Source: Nepenthes gracilis
Taxonomy: Eukaryota > Streptophyta > Magnoliopsida > Caryophyllales > Nepenthaceae
DNA length: 64,000 bases
Direction: 5' to 3'
NCBI GenBank assembly: GCA_033239525.1
Contig: BSYO01000014.1
Location: 15,050,021 to 15,114,020, forward strand
The notes under the pieces are model-generated. The model had not been told where the DNA came from, did no database searches, and was given only the letters and a program-made list of their open reading frames with translations. Of this stretch, positions 48,802 to 60,360 are shown one piece after another. Positions within the stretch are counted from its first letter, which is position 1. Each line of letters starts with the position of its first letter. A program made the translations under genes and the position numbers.

Positions 48802-48981
48802 CACGTGGCGGCGATTAATTATCCTGGCGGACGGTCAGACTTCACGTGGCCAACGCGTCACTCCTTTTCCAGATCCAATGTCCGAGTGACACGTGGCAAT
48901 GTTTCTTTTTCTGACTCGAATGGCCGTCTGACGTGTGGCACGGTAATTATGGCGCCTTTTCGAATTTTTCGGGCTATAAAA
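48802..48981 (+). promoter_or_regulatory. Antisense promoter-like region: four G-box/ABRE-type boxes and a TATA box
   Basis: CACGTGGC occurs exactly at 48802-48809, 48843-48850 and 48890-48897. A variant, ACGTGTGGC, is at 48931-48939. TATAAAA (in CTATAAAAG) follows at 48975-48981, 36 bases after the last box and 109 bases before the ATG at 49084. CACGTGGC is the G-box/ABRE core bound by bZIP factors in stress- and ABA-responsive promoters and by bHLH factors. Promoter activity is inferred from spacing and density only. Confidence 0.6.
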
Positions 48982-49083
48982 GGCGCCCTTCTACATTCAA
49001 AAAACTCTTCTGCTGTCTTCCTTCTTCGAACCTCTCTCGCAAAAGAAATTCTCTTCGTCTTCCAGCTTTCTTTTCGTCTCCCA

Positions 49084-51040
49084 ATGAAGTCGACAAAGGC
49101 GCCTGGTGTAAGGGATATTGCGTCGGCCTTGACGAATGATAGGCTCGAGGAGCTTCGAGTTTTATTCGGGATTCGATGAGATGGCGATGGTGGTGCGGGA
49201 CCGGAAGACGGGGCGGCTGCACCTAGCGGCGGCTTCATCACGGTCTATGAGGTTCACCTCAAAAGTGGGCTTCGATTTCCTCTTGCTACGGAGCTCCACG
49301 AGATTATGAGGCATCTGGGCGTCCCATTGGCAGGGCTCCGGCCGAACGCCATGAGGTACCTTGTTTCCTTGTGCGTCTTTCTTCGTTGCCAGAGAAAACT
49401 CCTAAACGTCACGGTTGTCGAGGTTATGTTCCGTTTCACACATAACCTTGGTGGATCACCATGACTCCTCGTAGGAGTTTGCGTTGCTTTGTGGGGGAAC
49501 CCGGACTCCACGAAGCTGGGAAAGACAAATTTTCTTTTGGCGGTTCCGAGAGATTTGGGCCATCCCAAATAAATGGGGAAAGGTGAAGAGCGAATCTTGC
49601 ACCGAGCCCTCCCTCGGTGATAGGGAATACGCCAAGGATCGACGGACTGGTGAAAGCCAATCTCGGGGGCTTCCACTGGACAAAGCGCAACATTTGGTTG
49701 CTGCCCGAGAACAGAAGGAGGCCAAGTGGGTCTCGAGTCCACTCCCATGAAGTCCAAATCCAAGAAGAAGTTGAGAAAGAGGACGGGGACTCTTAGCATT
49801 TCAGTCCGCCCGTCCATGCGAGCAAAGCGGTCCGTCCGAGATCAAACGCCCGGACGTTGAGGGCTCAAAGCGTCCTCTAGGCTGTGGTGGAGGCGCCTTC
49901 TTGGAGGGGCACTATTTCCGACGCGGACGAGTTTTGGATGGTGACACTATTGCTGCTCTGCTCAAGAGAAGGAAGTCCTCTCATTTGAGGTCATCGGGGT
50001 CGTGGACTCTCCATGCCTTTATTTTTCCGGTTTCCACAGGGGATCCCACCGAGGTTGATGAAGTGGGTGAGCTCACGGAAGTCCAAGCGACCAGTTGAGG
50101 TGAGTGAAGCTTCAGGAAGTCCAAGCCAGCGAGGGTCCCGCCTCGGAGTTTCGAACTACCGGCGGGCGCCCACCCCCGTGGAGCATCCATCCGAGGCTAT
50201 TGAGGTCGAGGACTCTCAATGGGACGTTGAAGCCGAGGTCATTCTTGACCCTGACCTTCCCAGTCCAAGGCGTGAGGGTGGCGCCACGAGGGAGGTTCTG
50301 GCGTGGGACCCCGTGTGTGCACGACCTCGGACCTTTGGAGTGGAGGCACCTGTTATCGAGCCCCGGCCCGTTCTTTGCTCCGTGGATACTCTTACTTCGA
50401 GGTGGGGTTGAGGCTTACGTGGTGCCGACTTTGACGCTCAGCTCGGAGCAGTGTAGAGGCCTCTTCGAGTGGCGGCTCCCTTGCTTCCGAGGTATTGCCA
50501 TTTTCCCTCGAGGTGCTTTGTCCTTCCATTATACTTCCTTGGTTCGATAATCCCTTTTCTTAACGCGGCTCAAACTATGGCCGAGTGGCTCGGCATCATT
50601 TGGAGGGTCGCTCGGAGCCTCTCCCAGTGGAGGAGCCGGGAGGCCGCGAGAGAGGCCTCTCGGAAGGCCGAGGCGGAGCTTCTTTGATGCTAAGAAGGAA
50701 ATAGCCTCTTTGAAGGATGTTGTAAGGCGTCGGCAAGGCAGATTGCGTCATCAAGAGGAGAGTCACAAGAGTGTCCCTTAGGCAGGGACCTTACGCCTTT
50801 ATTGGAGCGCAAATCTTGGGCCGGCATCCGGATGTCGCGAGTACTTCGCCTTATTCGATCCGGGTTTCCCCTGCGGTACTCCATCCCCTTAATGCCGGTG
50901 CTTTGAGAGCCGATGACTTGCCGGGCATTGCCGGAGGCCCTTCCGAGCGACGCCCGTCTCGGGTCTCGAAGATCCATTATCCGGGGCCGTCGAGCCCTCG
51001 GATCGGGAAGCGTCCTTGGACCTTCCCTGAAGTGGGTTGA
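49084..51040 (+). pseudogene. Antisense extra ORF (aORF) of the Tat-like element, decayed
   Basis: ATG at 49084 opens MKSTKAPGVRDIASALTNDR, with TGA at 49177-49179. The same frame then reads on to about 49465, including VYEVHLKSGLRFPL and LAGLRPNAMRYLVSL. Later fragments in shifted frames include WERQIFFWRFREIWAIPNKW (about 49520-49580) and a helical, charged, coiled-coil-like part (AEWLGIIWRVARSLSQWRSR, then a stretch rich in E, A and K, about 50578-50760). An AT-rich tail with ATT repeats (51070-51100) looks like a 3' UTR. The pattern, a conserved HLxxGxRxPL-type N-terminal block and a C-terminal coiled coil, fits the extra antisense ORFs and plant-transposon-associated proteins known near the 3' end of Tat elements. 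Function is unknown. Several frameshifts may be real decay or sequence error. Confidence 0.6.
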
Positions 51041-51191
51041 GTGTCGGGAACCCATTTGATGCCTTGATGTACTTTTGTTATTATTATTATTATTTTTGTA
51101 TATGTACTTTGTTCCTTTGTGAAATGAGAAAGAAGTTGTTGAAGATTATTTGTGCCTTTTTCTTTTCCTTCCTTGTACTTGTTGAATTTTT

Positions 51192-51607
51192 CGACCTCTA
51201 AGGCCGCTCGGTCGATCCCGAAGTTTTTGAATACGACCTCTTGGGCCGCTCGGACGGAACCGAAGTTTTTTGAATACGACCTCTCCGGGCCGCTCGGGCC
51301 AGGCAAAGTTTTTTCCCGACCTCTTGGGCGCTCGGGCGGAACCGAGTTTTTGAATCACGACCTCTGGGCGCTCGGGCGAGGCAGGAGTTTTTTGAATACG
51401 ACCTCTTGGGCGCTCGGGCGGAAGGCAAGTTTTCGGATCGACGACCTCTGGGCCGCTCGGACGGAACCGAGTTTTTGAATACGACCTCTTGGGCGCTCGG
51501 GGTGAGGCAAGGTTTTGAATACGACCTCTGGGCCGCTCGGGCCAGGCAAGTTTTTGAATACGACCTCTTGGGCAGCTCGGACAGGCATCGGTTTTTGCCT
51601 TAGCTTC
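51192..51607. repeat. Tandem array of about ten ~41-bp units inside the Tat-like element
   Basis: CGACCTCT recurs at 51192, 51234, 51277, 51317, 51358, 51399, 51442, 51482, 51522, 51561 and 51608, a spacing of 39-47 bases. Each unit continues TGGGCCGCTCGG or TGGGCGCTCGG, then a G/A-rich part, then TTTTTGAATA. It lies between the end of integrase (minus strand) and the 3' tail of the antisense ORF (plus strand). Unit-to-unit differences are substitutions and 1-3 base indels. Confidence 0.92.
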
Positions 51608-51659
51608 CGACCTCTCTTGATAGTATTTCTTGAGGTGTGTTGCATTCCATGTCCGGGGA

Positions 51660-54600
51660 TTAGCCTACCCTCCACAGGCTGCGAGCTTGTATGCCCCATC
51701 CCGAAGGATCGCCGAGACAGGAAAGGTCCCTCCCGATTTGGAGAAAGTTTGTTACGGTGGCATTCTTCCCGGTCGCCTCAATGCTTCTTAACACCAAATC
51801 TCCGACCTCAAACTGCCGTGCCTTTACCTTTTGTTGTAGTAACGGGCCACCTGGCTGATATGTTGCAATGCTTAGTCGTGCTCGATCGCGGGCCTCCTCG
51901 AGTAAGTCAAGGTGCTCACGAGTCTTTGGCCATTGAGGTGCAGGTTGAAGTGTTCCACTCGAGACTTGGGAGGCCCACTTCCCGGTGGGTATAACCGTTT
52001 CAACCCCATAACAAAGGCTAAAGGGTGTCTCCTTCTGCCGATTCCCTCGGAGTAGTTGATAGGAGGACAGTATGAGGAGCTCATCCACCGGGAGCCGGAG
52101 TCTATCGGTTTCGTCTTAAGCCCGTGCGGGATAGTCCGATTGTGACCTCCACTGCCGTTGCTTTGAGGATGAAGCGACGGACGTGTGGATCGGAGTTGAT
52201 TGAGGCGACGGCGCGATGCACGGGAGAACCGCTTCCCGGTGAAGCTGCGTCCGTTATCGGTGATAGCGCTTTTCGGGGATCCCATACACACAGGCGATTG
52301 ATGCCCGTAGAGAACTTCGATTGCATTTTTGCTCCGATTATTCGCGCGAGGGCGTTGCCTCAACCCACTTTGTAAAGTAGTCGATCCCCACAATGAGGAA
52401 CTTTTACGGCCGGCGCGAGGGGAGTGGTCCGAGATATCAAGTCCCCATTGTGCAAGGGCCACGGAGGCGCAACGCCGGAGCTCCGTGTGTGGGTAGCGGT
52501 TGAGTTCCGTGGACTTGGCGGTTCTCGCACTTTCGCACGAAGTCACGGCATCATACTTCATGGTAGGCCGGTAATACCCTTGCCTCATTATTTTGAACGC
52601 GGAGTTCTTGCCTCCAATATGGGATCATGAGATTCCAGATGCACCTCACGAGGCGTGATACCCGCTTCCACGGGGTCGGGCGTCTTAAGTAAGGGTTGAA
52701 AACCCTCGGCGATATAAACGGCCGTCCACTATGGCATACCAACCCGCGGTCTTTTTGACCTTCTTGGCTTCAGCGGGGTCCTCGGGCGAATTTCATCGGC
52801 AAGGTATCTTGAGTACGCGGTCATCCAGGTATCACCGTCGGACCGGCATAACCACAGTGTCGGGCTCATCTACCGTTGGGTCGCTCCATTGTTTCCCTCA
52901 TTCCTCGGGCGTATTGCTGCGGGTCCCCTGCCCTTTGCTTTTTTCAAGGAGTCCGCCTTCTCATTATTTTCTCTCGGAATGTGCACGAATTCAATTCGCT
53001 CAAAATCGAGAGTCATTCCTTTCACCTTCGTGAGGTACTTGGAAAGTTGAGGGTGGTTCGCTTCAAGTTCAGGGACACAGTTGATGACTCAGCTCGAGAA
53101 TCCTTTGAAGACCACCAAGTCCACAGGCCGAGCATTCCTTTGCCAATCAAGTCCTGCAATCAAGGCCTCGTACTCGCGACGTTATTGGTGCAGGAATCCC
53201 AAAGTTAACAGTACTTAATTTGAGACCCCACGGGAGTTCTTAGTCTGACCTCGCCCGCGGCCCTCCTTCATGAGCGGGCCGATCCGTGGCGTCCATGCTG
53301 GTGGTGATCCCCTTTCCCCTGTTCTGTGCTCTCGGCATCATTGCTATCAAGTCTTTGTTGCCTCCCGACAAAATTCGCAAGGGCTGGCCCTTCGCGCCCG
53401 ACCTCGGCTTGAACTCGATGTCGAATTCGCCTAGCTCGATGGCCCACTTTATTAGTCGCCTGAGACCTCGGGCCACGGAGAATAGTCCTCAGCGTGGTGT
53501 CAGTCGGGACTCTGATTCTATGTGCACAGGTAGGGCCTTAACTTTCAAGGGCGAGTATACCGGTCAAGAAGCGACTTTCTCCGCATGCGAGTCACAGGAA
53601 TCAGGAGTGCGGTCTTGCTAACGTAGTATACGGCTGCGATTTCCCTGGCGTTCTTTCACCAAGACCGAGCTCGGGGCTTGGCGGTCCTTGACAAGTACAA
53701 ATAGAGCTCATCTCCGGGCTGGGAAGCCCGGCGGTGGAGGGTTAGCAAGATACGCCTTGAGGCCACTCAAGTGCCTCCTCACACTCGTTGCTCCAACGAA
53801 AGCCTTGGAGTCTTGGCCCTGAAAGGCCACCGAAGAAGGGCAAATGCCTCTCGGCGATTTTTGCGGAAGCGGGATAGGCGGCCACCGTCGTGAGTCTTTG
53901 AGCGTCTCTCACGGTCCGCGGGGATTGCATGTTCAAGATCGCTGGATCTTCTCGGGATTCGCCTCGATCCATGTTGTGACACTATAGCCGGGAACTTCCC
54001 GGACGTTACCCCAAATGTGCATTCTTTGGGGTTTGAAAAACTTCATTCCGTGCGCCCTCAATGTAGGAAGGTTTCCGCAAGTCTTCGACGTGGCTTCTAC
54101 TAACGGTGCTCTTCTGAGTAAGTCCGTCCGTAGACTTTCACGTTCTGCCGATTGGTCCTCGAACATCTTATTGACCCGATCGTTGTACGTTGCCCCAGCG
54201 TTCTTAGTCAGAAGGGCATCACCTTGTAACAATACGTCCCTACGGTCATAAAGGATGTGTGCTCTTCGTCCTCGGGACACATTTTTATTTGATTGTAGCA
54301 CGAGTAAGCATCCATAAAGCTCAGACTCGTGACCGGACGTTGAGTCCACCAACCGGTCGATCTGAGGAAGTGGAAAGCTATCCTTCGGACCGAGGCCTTG
54401 TTGAGTGCAGTGAAGTCGCGACATCCTCCACTTCCTTGCTGCTTTTCTTCACCATTACCACGTTGGCTAGCCAATCCAGGTCTTGTACCTCTCGAATAAA
54501 TCCGCGTCTAGGAGCTTTTTACTTCCTCTCGGATGCCCCGGCTTTTCCATTGAGTGATTTCTCCGCACTGTGGGCTTGTGGTGAGGATCTACACCAAGCA

Positions 54601-56560
54601 CTGTGCACTATCGTCTCGGGGAGAGATGCACAGCATGTCCGCGAGGGGACCAAGCAAACACGTACGAGTTTTCCTTTAGAAACTTTGTGGTGGTCTCGGA
54701 CGGAATCTTGACTTCCTATTTGGACACACTTTTCGGGTCCTCGGGTCCGAACTCATTTGGGTAGGCTCACCGAGGCTGCGCTGCCCCGCGGTGTTGCCTC
54801 ATCTACGAGGTCGAGGTCTTCCATTGGTCTCGGGAGTGTCATGTGACTGCGATAGATAGCACATCCTTCTAGTGGCTTGCTCGCGAGTACTTCCCTATAC
54901 CGCATGGGGTTGGGAATTTCATCTTTAAATGCGGGATGGAAGTCAGCTTGAAGCTGAGAGCAGGGCGCCCGAGAATCGCATTGTAAGCGGACGGGGGAGG
55001 TCCACCACGAGGAAAGTGAGGACCTTTGAAGCCGTCCTCGGGTATGTTCCAGTGTGACTTCTAGTTGCACGATGCCGCCAGGCCAGGATCGGTTCATTAT
55101 CAAGTCCATAGAGCGGCCCCTGCGGGGCCTTCATCCGATGTCTTTTAATCCAAGCTTGAGGTACGCATCAAGATAAAGCAAATTTGGGAACTTCCATTAT
55201 CGGCGAAGACTCGTTTCATACGGTAGTCATTAGCTCCGTCGAAACGAGAAATTTGTTTTAACGAGGGGGATCACAATGAGGGGAAGTTACATGGGTCATA
55301 TCCTCTTTGCTAAAGCAAATTACATCGTCCCTAATACTCGTCCTCGGCCTTTTAGGTATTTGGGCTGGGCTCACTTTCCCGGCCGGCAGGGTTGACACCA
55401 TGTTCACAACCCCGCTGCAACTCGGTTCCTTGGGGTTCCACTTGATTCATTCTTTGCTCCAAGGGTTGTCCGGTCTTTGCGGGAAGCGGTGGAGGTGTCC
55501 CCCTCCACGATTAGCTCTTCAATTTCCCTCTGCAAACTTTGGTCCTCGATTCATGACCCCCATAGCGGTGGAAGTGAGACTTTGGTGATCCCCTCCTCCT
55601 AGATTTTTGGTGGCAGGCCACTTTACAAACTTCTCCGCTTGATCTGCATTAGCACATTCGATGCGCGTAATCATTCAGAGTCGGAGTGACTGGCGGCGCG
55701 TCTCTACGGACGGCACAGGCTCAAACTCTGTGTTTGTCACAAATGGGGACTACGGAAGTCCCGGCTTTTCTCTTCATCTCTAATGGTCTCGGACGCCAGT
55801 AGCTCTCGTCCTTTTTAAGACGCTTTTGCTTCATTGGCCTCTTCGGTGCTATGTAGGCCCTTGCTCGGCCTCGGCCTCCTCGGGCTGTGAGGGCCCTTAT
55901 GGATGAGATGCAAAGCACCCCCTCCGGGCCGGATAGGAAAGCATTTAGCTTCACTAGTCCAAACTGACTTTGGAATGCTGGCCTCGGCCACGAATCTTGC
56001 AGAGAACTCCCTTAGGCTTTCCTGGCACCTCGCTTCTTGAGTGAGATGCATTGTTTCTCGTTCTTCTACTTGAGGCGAACTACGACAAAACGCCGCCGCC
56101 CTGCTCGCCAAAGTGCCAATGGAGCCGCGGGCATCCCGTAAAACCATACTCTCGCATCCCCCTTGGCGTCGGGGAAGCATTGCACATGGTGGCCTCGTCT
56201 AGTCCCCTGGAGGCTCGGATGCTCCCGGAACGAGTTCGGGTGGTCCATGGGATCAAGACTCCCCATCGTCGCCTCGGTTGGCATTTTAAACTTTGGGGGC
56301 AGCGCCTCGTTCTAACGTCCCGTTGTGAGCGGAGGCGGGGATACTCGCCTCATTGCTCCCCAAAGACGCGATTCCAGACTTTCTCAATCTCTCCTCCACG
56401 TAGGGTGGAGTTGTCGTCCTCCTTGCGTTGAGGAGGTGTCTCGATTCGTTAGGCTGGTGGTTTGCCGGTCTCTCGGGGTCCTTCTTGACCCCAGCCGCGT
56501 GCGTCGCCTCTCGGGCGCGATTTTCTGATGTCCCGAGGCCCAGGGGGACCAAGCGATCCT
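51660..56560 (-). pseudogene. Tat-like gag-pol, heavily frameshifted
   Basis: Minus-strand order: gag (about 56560-55700; ESLREFSARFVAEA near 56000); protease end (about 55134-54900; LYGLDNEPI, FLVVDLP and KDEIPNPM); reverse transcriptase (about 54474-53940; DFTALNKAS, SFMDAYSCYNQIKM, MPF, then NAGATYNDRVNKMFED in the next frame); RNase H (about 53980-53240; RRLIKWAIELGEFDIEFKPRS); integrase (about 52588-51660; ITDNGRSF, SNGSGGHNRT, then FSLCYGVETVIPTGK and FEVGDLVLR). These match plant Tat-lineage pol. Frameshifts break nearly every domain, and the extent of decay is hard to separate from sequence error given the indel-rich LTR comparison. Confidence 0.85.
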
Positions 56561-56954
56561 CCGGGGCTCGAGGATCTGTACTTGAGGCCCACAGGGTTCT
56601 TGGTGGCTCTTGCCGAGGCGCCCTGCGCGCGCTCGCCTCCTTCTCCGTTTACGGATGTTGCTGAGGCCCACGGAAGTGCTCCCCTAGCTCTCGTCTTCCC
56701 TTGCGCAAAGGCGAAAGACGACCTTGGATATGTCGTCCATTTTGGTCGCCAAATCCCTTATATTTGGATCCGGATGGTTTTCGATGCCCACACGGGGTTT
56801 GGGGCATCCTCCTGCTTTGAGTGTCGAGTAGTGGCACGGGGTGGTGCGCTTACTGCGCTCACGGTGCTCACCATGTTATGATGCTTGGAAGTAAATCTTT
56901 GTGACGTGTGGTTAAACGTGATCTAAGAAGGTGAGAAGTTGACTTTTTGTCCTC

Positions 56955-56974
56955 TTCCCACAGACGGGCGCCAA
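56955..56974 (-). other. Tat-type primer-binding site
   Basis: The minus strand reads TTGGCGCCCGTCTGTGGGAA directly after the 5' LTR end. TGGCGCC-type sites are typical of plant Tat/Athila gypsy elements, except for one extra C here. Confidence 0.85.
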
Positions 56975-57714
56975 TGTTGTGCGTTCGGATTTTGGGTCGA
57001 GCAACACTGAATGATGAAGATTGAGTGAGAGGAAGAGAGATTGAACACAATATTTTTACGTGAAACCTTCTCTTGAATGAGAAGGAAAACCACGAATTTG
57101 GCACTGGAAGTACTTCACTACAGCGTTTTCCTTACAAGAGGCTAATACGGTGGCAGCGTTTGAATTACAAAGAGATGAAGACAGTGGCAGCGTTCTCTTT
57201 CTTTCTCGGAGAGAGTCTTAGCTTTTTTTGTTCTCGGGAAAATTCGTCGAGCTTTCCACTAGTTTACGGAAAAGATCCCCCTCCGATGATGCGGAGGAGT
57301 ATTTATAGGCGAAAATAATGCCGTTGGCACAGGTGCAGTGGCCACCTCTCACACGACACGTCCTGCGAGTGTCGGGGGTGTCGCCATCGGAGGCCGCGTT
57401 TAGCCGTTTTTGCGAGAATGCAGACTGTGGCGGTGGCAGTGGGGTGTCGATCTGGCGGTGGTAGTGCGTTGCGAGGTTTCACGCGTTTTCGGAAGTTTGT
57501 TAATGGGTGGCAATCTCGTCTTGGGTGTCCTCGCTTTTATTAGGTCCACGGACTTCAAAACTGGTTTGAGGTTCTCGGGCTTCAAAGCCCTCGGCGTTCT
57601 GACCGCCATTGAGATCTTCTGGTTTGCTATGATCATTCTCAGCTCCTTTACACTTAGCTTCCGAGTCAAGTACTTTCTACCGGTGGATCGGGGACCACAG
57701 TCTTGAACCCAACA
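56975..57714 (-). repeat. 5' LTR (right) of the 10-kb Tat-like element
   Basis: It pairs with 47667-48431 and is bounded by the primer-binding site on the left and the CATAT duplication on the right. It is 25 bp shorter than its partner through many small gaps. Confidence 0.92.
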
Positions 57715-57719
57715 CATAT

Positions 57720-59621
57720 ATAGAACAAAGGAATTAAAATGCATACGAAAATCTATAAAAAGTTAAAATCCTAATATTCGATAAATCAAACCAATGAAAG
57801 TACGAATATGATCTCATACTCAAACGCATAATCCGGAACGAAATTATAATTTTGTAATGTACAAAATCAACCGAATCTCAATTGTAGGCAAAACCCACGA
57901 ATCTCAAACGAAATCTTAAATACAAATTAACACAGGTAAAACATATCAAAAATTTAAAACACGCACAAATCGAATAATCAAAGACTAAAATACTAACTTA
58001 GGGAAGGATTACTCTTATTCTTGGTAACCTTAAATCTTATCACTACTATTTTGATCTGCAGACAGAGCCATCTGCATACTCTCTTCTATAGACAGGAACG
58101 AAATCATTATCTTTTACCACCCGTGAAATGGATGCAATTTTAAGTCTATTTGATATATTATAATGTCCAAATATATTAGTTTAATTTAATTTCTTACAAT
58201 AATTTTCTTAAAAATACAAATTAGGGAGAGCCTCTGTATTACAAGTCTAAAGCTTTTTCTATGTATAGAAAAGATCAAAACTTATCCTTGAAAAGGTTAA
58301 ATCACAAAATTTTTTTTCTTGAAAAAGATCATATATTGAATCAAATACACCAAATGGAGTCCGACCCGAAGACAATGCATGAATACCATATGCACGACCC
58401 ATGTATAAATTTTAATAATTTTTTTTATAAATATACTCATATATAAATATAATGTCTTGAAACATTTACCCATTTTTCACAAAATAAATAAAATTCTCAA
58501 ATATTTACCAAAATCGAAGCAAAACCCCAAAATGATAGGTTAAAGTAGCATGCATACCCAAGGGAGTTAAATAAGATAAGTAAAATAACATGCATACATA
58601 TTAAATTTACCGAACATAAGTAAAAATAATCGAAAATGGAAATAGACTAAGAATGGAACGTAAGGATATTTATCTCAATATTCAATCTTATAGATTTGGC
58701 AAAAAAATACATTGAAATACCTCTTTTCTTCTTTTTCTCTCTTCATTCTCCTCCTCTTTCTTTCTCTTTTTCTTATTTTCCACACGAAATGATCGAAATA
58801 GTGTGCGCTGCTCTTTATATAACTAAATCAACGTATGAGCATTGTTTAGGTGCGCGTCAGGCATTGCAACTGACCCCATGCATGCACGAGCGTTGACATG
58901 GGCGCCCATTGAGTGCGCTTACTTTGGATTTTGAGCTCAAGCACCACTTCAGGCGCCTCTTAGGCGCTTCCCAATCTTAAAATTGAGTATAAGTGCACGT
59001 CGAGCATGCTTCAGGCGCTAAACTACTTCCTTGCTCTGAATATCTTTTAAATCCGCATTACAAAATTATTCTTAATATATTCAATTTAATTCAAAATAAA
59101 CTGATAATATCAAATTAAATCAGATGTGAATTAAGTTTTACAAGTAGAACTTATTTGATAGAGAATATAATAATTCCTATGTTATACTAGTTGTGAACCT
59201 AGGTAGGGGGTTAGGGAACTTGAGCAGTTTTGTGCTCCGGGATGAAGAGGTTTAGGTTTTCTATTCTTTGGCAGCGTAGTTTCGGGTCCATTAAACTGAA
59301 TTCTATAATATACTAATTAATCTAGTGGTAGTATCAGATTATGGGTAACTATCCTTCTTTTTAGCAATGATTAACAGTATTTCAGTGAAGAAAAGCAAGG
59401 CAACAAGATCATCTTGTTGAGGAGTCAAATTTTTAGAATATCAATTTGAGTTGGTAAGACACAGCTAGTAGTATGTATATTGACTAAAAGATGAACCGTT
59501 AGAGCAAAAGTCTTGCCTGTGGAAGCTCAAAACTATCAAGAAGTTACATTGTTAGAAAAATGATTTATAAATGATTGAATTGTCCGTCCAGATAAAAATT
59601 AAGATGGGCAAGCTATTAATT
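57720..59621 (-). other. AT-rich sequence with a probable decayed LTR on the minus strand
   Basis: No gene seen. On the minus strand, 59010-58620 runs from a GC-rich part with repeated GGCGCC/AGGCGC motifs through a TATA box (TTATATAAAG, about 58815-58824) into a purine-rich leader (about 58790-58725). This is the same U3-TATA-leader pattern as the copia LTR at 15943-16685. Ends and target duplication were not found. Confidence 0.35.
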
Positions 59622-59927
59622 AAAGTCAAAGACATTCATGCTAGTCGGTATGTATATGACATATCAATAATGATCAAAATGCTTCTTTGGAAGAATTAAT
59701 AATGCTAGTACTATTCATGAAATAGCACACTAAGCTCATGATTGTCAAAATGAAAGTTAAAGACATTTATACTATCCGGCATGTGCATGAAAGTCAAAGA
59801 CATTCATGCTAGCCGGTATGTGTATGATATGTCAATAATGACCAAAATGCTTCATTAAAAGAATCAATAATGCACGTACTATTCATGAAATAGCACACTA
59901 AGCTTATGATTGTCAAAATGAATGTTT
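59622..59927. repeat. Imperfect direct duplication, 168-bp period
   Basis: Copy A (59622-59789) and copy B (59790-59927) share TCAAAGACATTCATGCTAG, an ATGCTTC block, an AATAATGC...GTACTATTCATG block and a TAGCACACTAAGC block. Differences are mostly substitutions, and copy B is truncated. No coding capacity. Confidence 0.85.
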
Positions 59928-60360
59928 GGACATTAAAATTAAGGAGATATGACATGATATTAAGATTCTATTCAGTAAAATTGTTAGCACAACTTTCAAA
60001 AGCACTTAGATGTGTTAAAAGTAAGATGTTAGTTGTAATATCTATGATATTTTAATAATTTTTTTTGTAGATTTATTTGATAAAATTCATGTTTAGTAGC
60101 TTTTGATAGGTTAAAGTAATAAACTATGCATGTTTTATATGTTATATTTGATCACGTTGACTTAAAAATATTAAGTTAATTATTTGTTAGTGCAAAATAC
60201 AATATGATTGATTCTTAAAAGAGGGTTTAACAAAGTGTAATCAATAGTGAATAAAAATCCTAGTGGTGTTGGCTAACCAGTTAGAAAAGAGCATCAAGGT
60301 CACAATTAGAGTCAAATTACACGAAGTCTAAGAATTATAATAAAGTGATAGTGGGGCCGG

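Larger units (their letters stand above)
47667..57714 (-). mobile_element. Tat-like Ty3/gypsy retrotransposon, 10 kb, minus strand, with an antisense extra ORF
   Basis: LTRs of 765 bp (47667-48431) and 740 bp (56975-57714) have perfect 5-bp target duplications CATAT at 47662-47666 and 57715-57719. The primer-binding site (minus strand TTGGCGCCCGTCTGTGGGAA, 56955-56974) and the polypurine tract (minus strand GGCATGGGGGCTAG, 48432-48445) fix the orientation. Minus-strand gag, protease, reverse transcriptase, RNase H and integrase remains follow in gypsy order. Between integrase and the 3' LTR lie a 41-bp tandem repeat array and a plus-strand ORF with its own promoter-like region, the layout known for the Tat lineage. 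The element is GC-rich against its AT-rich surroundings. Confidence 0.93.

Noticed and set aside
49254..49817. 187-codon minus-strand frame inside the Tat-like element
   Set aside because: It lies opposite the antisense ORF, shows no gag-pol or other domain, and is a GC-rich shadow frame.
51192..51607. Regular repeat array considered as a CRISPR array
   Set aside because: Units are contiguous and diverged without unique spacers, inside a plant retrotransposon; it is a tandem repeat.
51152..51699. Several 65-114 codon frames on both strands over the tandem array
   Set aside because: They are repeat-encoded translations of the 41-bp unit without stops, not genes.
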